Source: Megasphaera sp. UBA5897 (GTDB lineage: Bacteria > Bacillota > Negativicutes > Veillonellales > Megasphaeraceae). From it: a stretch of 43,921 nucleotides of DNA. The stretch spans positions 13,003-56,923 of the forward strand of contig DJEN01000013.1 in assembly GCA_002431345.1 (NCBI GenBank), written 5' to 3'. A model generated the notes under the pieces. That model was given only the letters and a program-made list of their open reading frames with translations. It ran no database searches and was not told the origin of the DNA. Below, one piece after another: positions 40,910 through 43,921 of the stretch (the first letter of the stretch is position 1; every line of letters begins with the position of its first letter). The position numbers and the translations under genes were made by a program.

Positions 40910-43900
40910 TTAAGCTTCGAAGCCTTTCTGGAAACGTACATAGGTTTCGCGGCGGTTCTTAGCATCAGCTTCTGTCTTAGCATACAATTTAGCAGCTTCT
41001 TCAGGCATAGCTTTCTGCAAGGAAGCGTAACGAACTTCACCCTGTAAGAATTCCTGGAATTTGCTGTAATCCGGTTCTTTGGAGTCGAGGCTAAACGGAT
41101 TTTTACCTGCGGCTTTGAGTTCCGGATTGTAACGGAACAGATCCCAATACCCGCATTCAACAGCGAGTTTTTCTTCTGTCTGGCTCTTGCCCATGCCTTT
41201 GCGGATACCATGGTTGATGCAAGGAGCATAGCAGATAACGAGGGAAGGACCATGATAAGCTTCAGCTTCTGTGAGAGCTTTCATGAGCTGGTTCTTATCA
41301 GCACCCATAGCTACCTGAGCTACATATACATAGCCGTAGGAAATAGCCATCATGCCGAGGTCTTTCTTCTTCGTGCGTTTACCAGCAGCAGCGAACTGAG
41401 CGATAGCAGCTGTCGGTGTAGCTTTAGAAGACTGTCCGCCTGTGTTGGAGTAAACTTCTGTATCGAGTACGAGAACGTTTACATCATGGTCTGCAGCGAG
41501 GACATGGTCAACACCGCCGTAACCAATATCGTAGGACCAGCCGTCACCACCGATGATCCACTGAGAACGTTTAACGAAGAACTGTTTCTTATCGAGGAAG
41601 TCTTCAAGAACAGCTTTGCCTGCAGCTTCTTTTTCAAGAGCAGCTGTCAGTTTGTCAGCGCGTTCACGAGAGCCTTCGCCTTCGTTTACGTTAGCAGCCC
41701 AATCGCTGAGTGCAGCCTGGAGGTCTGCAGATGCAACAGCTTTAGCAGCATCTACGTTAGCAACCAAGTCTTTACGTACTTTGTCAACGCCCAAGAACAT
41801 GCCGAGACCAAATTCAGCAGCATCTTCGAACAAGCTGTTAGCCCAAGCAGGACCATGACCAGCGGCGTTCATTGTGTACGGGGAAACAGGAGCAGATGCA
41901 CCCCAAATGGAGGAGCAGCCTGTAGCATTAGCAATCATCATGCGATCGCCAAAGAGCTGTGTAACAACTTTGACATACGGTGTTTCGCCGCAGCCTGCGC
42001 ATGCGCCGGAGAATTCGAGGAGCGGAGTTTCGAACTGAGAGCCGATAACCGTGTTCTTGTTCTGCGGGTTAGCTTTCGGAGTAACTTTTTCAGTACCATA
42101 GTACCAGAGTTCCATCTTAGCACGTTCTTCGTCTGTGTTCGGAACCATTGTGAGGGCTTTAACCGGGCAGACGTTTACGCAGGAACCGCATTCGAGGCAG
42201 TCGAGCTGGTCAACGATGATGGAAACATCATATTCTTTACCAGATTTAGCTTTAGCAGCAACTTTGTAACCTGCTGGAGCAGCTGCAGTTTCTTCTTTTG
42301 TTGTCAATACCGGACGGATTGTAGCGTGCGGGCAGACGAAGGAACACTGCATGCAGCCGATACATTTTTCAGCATCCCAAGCCGGAACGTGAAGTGCAGG
42401 GCCTGCTTTTTCGAATTTAGCAGTACCGGAAGGCATGGTGCCGTCTTCGCGGCCAGCAAATGCGGAAACCGGGAGGTCATCGCCAACCTGGCCGAGCATT
42501 GGAGCTGCAACGTCTGTGAAGTATTTCGTAGCCGGACGGCCTTCAACAACTTCATCCGTAGCGTCAGCCCAAGAAGCCGGGTAGTTAACTTCGTGGAATT
42601 CTTTGATACCAGCATCAACAGCGCCGTTGTTCATGTCAACGACTTTCTGGCCTTTCTTGCCATAGCTCTTGACGATGGAGTCTTTTAAGTATTTAACGGC
42701 ATCATCGATAGGAATGATTTTTGCAAGTGCAAAGAAAGCAGCCTGCATAACCATGTTGATACGAGTGCCGAGGCCGAGTCTCTGGCCGATAGCGTCACCG
42801 TTCAAGGTGTAGAATTTAACATGATGTTTAGCAATTGCGCGTTTAATTTTAGCCGGCAATTCTTTATCGAGTTCTTCATCAGTCCATGTGCAGTTCAACA
42901 TGAATGTGCCGTTATCTTTGATACCGCGGAGGATATCGAAACGTTTAACATAGGACTGACGATGGCAAGCGATGTAGTCAGCTGCGTCGATGAGGTACGG
43001 CATATCGATAGGTTTCGTACCAAAACGCAAGTGAGAAATTGTTACGCCGCCAGATTTTTTGGAGTCATAAGCGAAATATGCCTGTGCATACATATCTGTG
43101 TGGTCGCCGATGATTTTGATAGCGGATTTGTTGGCGCCAACAGTACCATCAGAACCAAAGCCCCAGAATTTGCAGGATGTAAGACCTGTTGTATCAAGCG
43201 GCATTTTCGGTTCACGCGGCAAGGAGAGGTTTGTAACGTCGTCTTCGATGCTGAGTGTGAAGCCGTTGAGAGGATGTTCTTTTTTGAGTTCTTTGAATAC
43301 TGCGAGGAAGTCTTCCGGCAATACGTCTTTGGAACCCATACCAGCGCGGCCGCCGATGATGTCAACGTCAAGACCTTCTTCTTTAGCAAAGCCAACGATA
43401 TCCAGGTACAGCGGTTCGCCGAGGGAGCCCGGTTCTTTTGTACGATCGACAACAGCAATTTTCTTAACTGTTTTCGGCAATACGTTGAGGAGGTATTTGT
43501 TGGAGAACGGACGATAGAGGTGAACGTTGATCAAGCCAACTTTTTCGCCCTGGCTCTGCAAGTATTCAACTGTCTGTTTTGCAACGTCAGCCAAAGAACC
43601 CATGCAGACAACAACATATTCAGCGTCTTCAGCGCCGTAGTAGTTGAACGGTTTGTATGTACGGCCTGTGATTGCAGAAATTTTGTCCATGTAGTCAGCA
43701 ACAATATCCGGCATAGCGTCATAGAATTTGTTGCTAGCTTCTGTGTGCTGGAAGTAAACGTCCGGGTTTTCTGCAGTACCGCGGATTTCCGGATGATCCG
43801 GATTCAAAGCACGTTTACGGAACGCTTTGATTGCATCCCAGTCAACGAGTTTTTTGTAGTTTTCGAAGTCCATAACTTCAACTTTTTGGATTTCGTGAGA

Positions 43901-43921
43901 AGTACGGAAACCATCGAAGAA
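40910..43921 (-). CDS. nifJ: Pyruvate:ferredoxin (flavodoxin) oxidoreductase, N-terminus cut by the window
   Basis: This homodimeric, oxygen-sensitive enzyme converts pyruvate and CoA to acetyl-CoA, CO2 and reduced ferredoxin, the main anaerobic pyruvate route. The visible 1003 residues lack about 170 of the usual 1170-1180. The frame stays open to the window edge, and the residues before the internal Met at 43873 (FFDGFRTSHEIQ) are family sequence, so the gene continues outside. Two 4Fe-4S ferredoxin motifs (KCIGCMQCSFVCPHA and DCLECGSCVNVCPV, about residues 520-590) and a third cluster set at CAGCGETPY precede the thiamine-diphosphate domain (GGDGWSYDIGYGG, then DTEVYSNTGGQ). A terminator follows. 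It is separate from the recJ operon. Confidence 0.97.
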   Translation of the reverse strand, partial: FFDGFRTSHEIQKVEVMDFENYKKLVDWDAIKAFRKRALNPDHPEIRGTAENPDVYFQHTEASNKFYDAMPDIVADYMDKISAITGRTYKPFNYYGAEDAEYVVVCMGSLADVAKQTVEYLQSQGEKVGLINVHLYRPFSNKYLLNVLPKTVKKIAVVDRTKEPGSLGEPLYLDIVGFAKEEGLDVDIIGGRAGMGSKDVLPEDFLAVFKELKKEHPLNGFTLSIEDDVTNLSLPREPKMPLDTTGLTSCKFWGFGSDGTVGANKSAIKIIGDHTDMYAQAYFAYDSKKSGGVTISHLRFGTKPIDMPYLIDAADYIACHRQSYVKRFDILRGIKDNGTFMLNCTWTDEELDKELPAKIKRAIAKHHVKFYTLNGDAIGQRLGLGTRINMVMQAAFFALAKIIPIDDAVKYLKDSIVKSYGKKGQKVVDMNNGAVDAGIKEFHEVNYPASWADATDEVVEGRPATKYFTDVAAPMLGQVGDDLPVSAFAGREDGTMPSGTAKFEKAGPALHVPAWDAEKCIGCMQCSFVCPHATIRPVLTTKEETAAAPAGYKVAAKAKSGKEYDVSIIVDQLDCLECGSCVNVCPVKALTMVPNTDEERAKMELWYYGTEKVTPKANPQNKNTVIGSQFETPLLEFSGACAGCGETPYVKVVTQLFGDRMMIANATGCSSIWGASAPVSPYTMNAAGHGPAWANSLFEDAAEFGLGMFLGVDKVRKDLVANVDAAKAVASADLQAALSDWAANVNEGEGSRERADKLTAALEKEAAGKAVLEDFLDKKQFFVKRSQWIIGGDGWSYDIGYGGVDHVLAADHDVNVLVLDTEVYSNTGGQSSKATPTAAIAQFAAAGKRTKKKDLGMMAISYGYVYVAQVAMGADKNQLMKALTEAEAYHGPSLVICYAPCINHGIRKGMGKSQTEEKLAVECGYWDLFRYNPELKAAGKNPFSLDSKEPDYSKFQEFLQGEVRYASLQKAMPEEAAKLYAKTEADAKNRRETYVRFQKGFEA

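Noticed and set aside
41210..42688. A 492-residue plus-strand open frame antisense to the pyruvate oxidoreductase
   Set aside because: The frame is low-complexity (Ser/Phe/Cys-rich), has no ribosome site, and is fully covered by an unmistakable gene on the other strand. It is explained by codon bias in a highly expressed gene.

Overview
The window is a chromosomal segment of an anaerobic, low-to-medium GC bacterium of the Firmicutes, most likely class Negativicutes and near Megasphaera/Veillonella. This placement is inferred from gene content and order and from protein character, not from a database search. The supports are a pyruvate:ferredoxin oxidoreductase, a ruvCAB-DUF2905-spoIID-queA-tgt-yajC-secD-secF string, a recJ-relA-dtd-...-hisS-aspS string, strong AGGAGG ribosome sites and frequent TTG/GTG starts. 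No rRNA, tRNA, CRISPR array, phage gene or intact insertion sequence was seen.

Layout. (1) 1-3780 is an AT-rich module: a LysR regulator divergent from a class-V PLP enzyme and a sodium/proton:dicarboxylate or amino-acid symporter, closed by a strong hairpin terminator. (2) 3850-8640 holds accessory genes: a zinc-ribbon protein with an acidic tail, an exported alpha/beta hydrolase whose promoter spacer contains a perfect dyad, and a divergent MFS transporter/LysR pair. (3) 8643-17581 is an eleven-gene minus-strand string for recombination (ruvC, ruvA, ruvB), a SpoIID-like protein, queuosine synthesis (queA, tgt), a folate enzyme and the Sec accessory proteins (yajC, secD, secF). (4) 17640-22620 is a redox/stress region: a flavodoxin-domain lipoprotein, a MerR-family regulator, two aldo/keto reductases, a LysR regulator and the remnant of a carboxymuconolactone-decarboxylase-like gene. 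Two promoters here share a CCGGTARTNAYTACCGG-type dyad inside a 19-bp spacer, the hallmark of MerR-type activation. They precede the flavodoxin and one aldo/keto reductase and so define a small MerR regulon. (5) 22720-29211 carries an MscS channel, the yceD-rpmF pair behind a consensus promoter, a nucleoside kinase, an isolated plus-strand exported protein, an RseC-like protein and an unrecognised cytoplasmic protein. (6) 29317-40704 is a compact nine-gene minus-strand operon (recJ, relA, dtd, MBL hydrolase, AI-2E-type permease, fur, hemZ, hisS, aspS), with most junctions overlapping or under 20 bases. (7) 40910-43921 is pyruvate:ferredoxin oxidoreductase, cut by the window edge at its N-terminus.

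How it fits together. Regions 3 and 6 are housekeeping strings (DNA repair, tRNA modification and charging, stringent response, secretion). Regions 1, 2 and 4 are accessory modules, each with its own local regulator, for nutrient uptake, efflux and electrophile/redox stress. The most interesting signals are the paired MerR-type operators with the decayed carboxymuconolactone-decarboxylase-like gene beside them, the class-V PLP enzyme lacking the cysteine-desulfurase cysteine, the operator buried in the hydrolase promoter, and a set of look-alike terminator hairpins.
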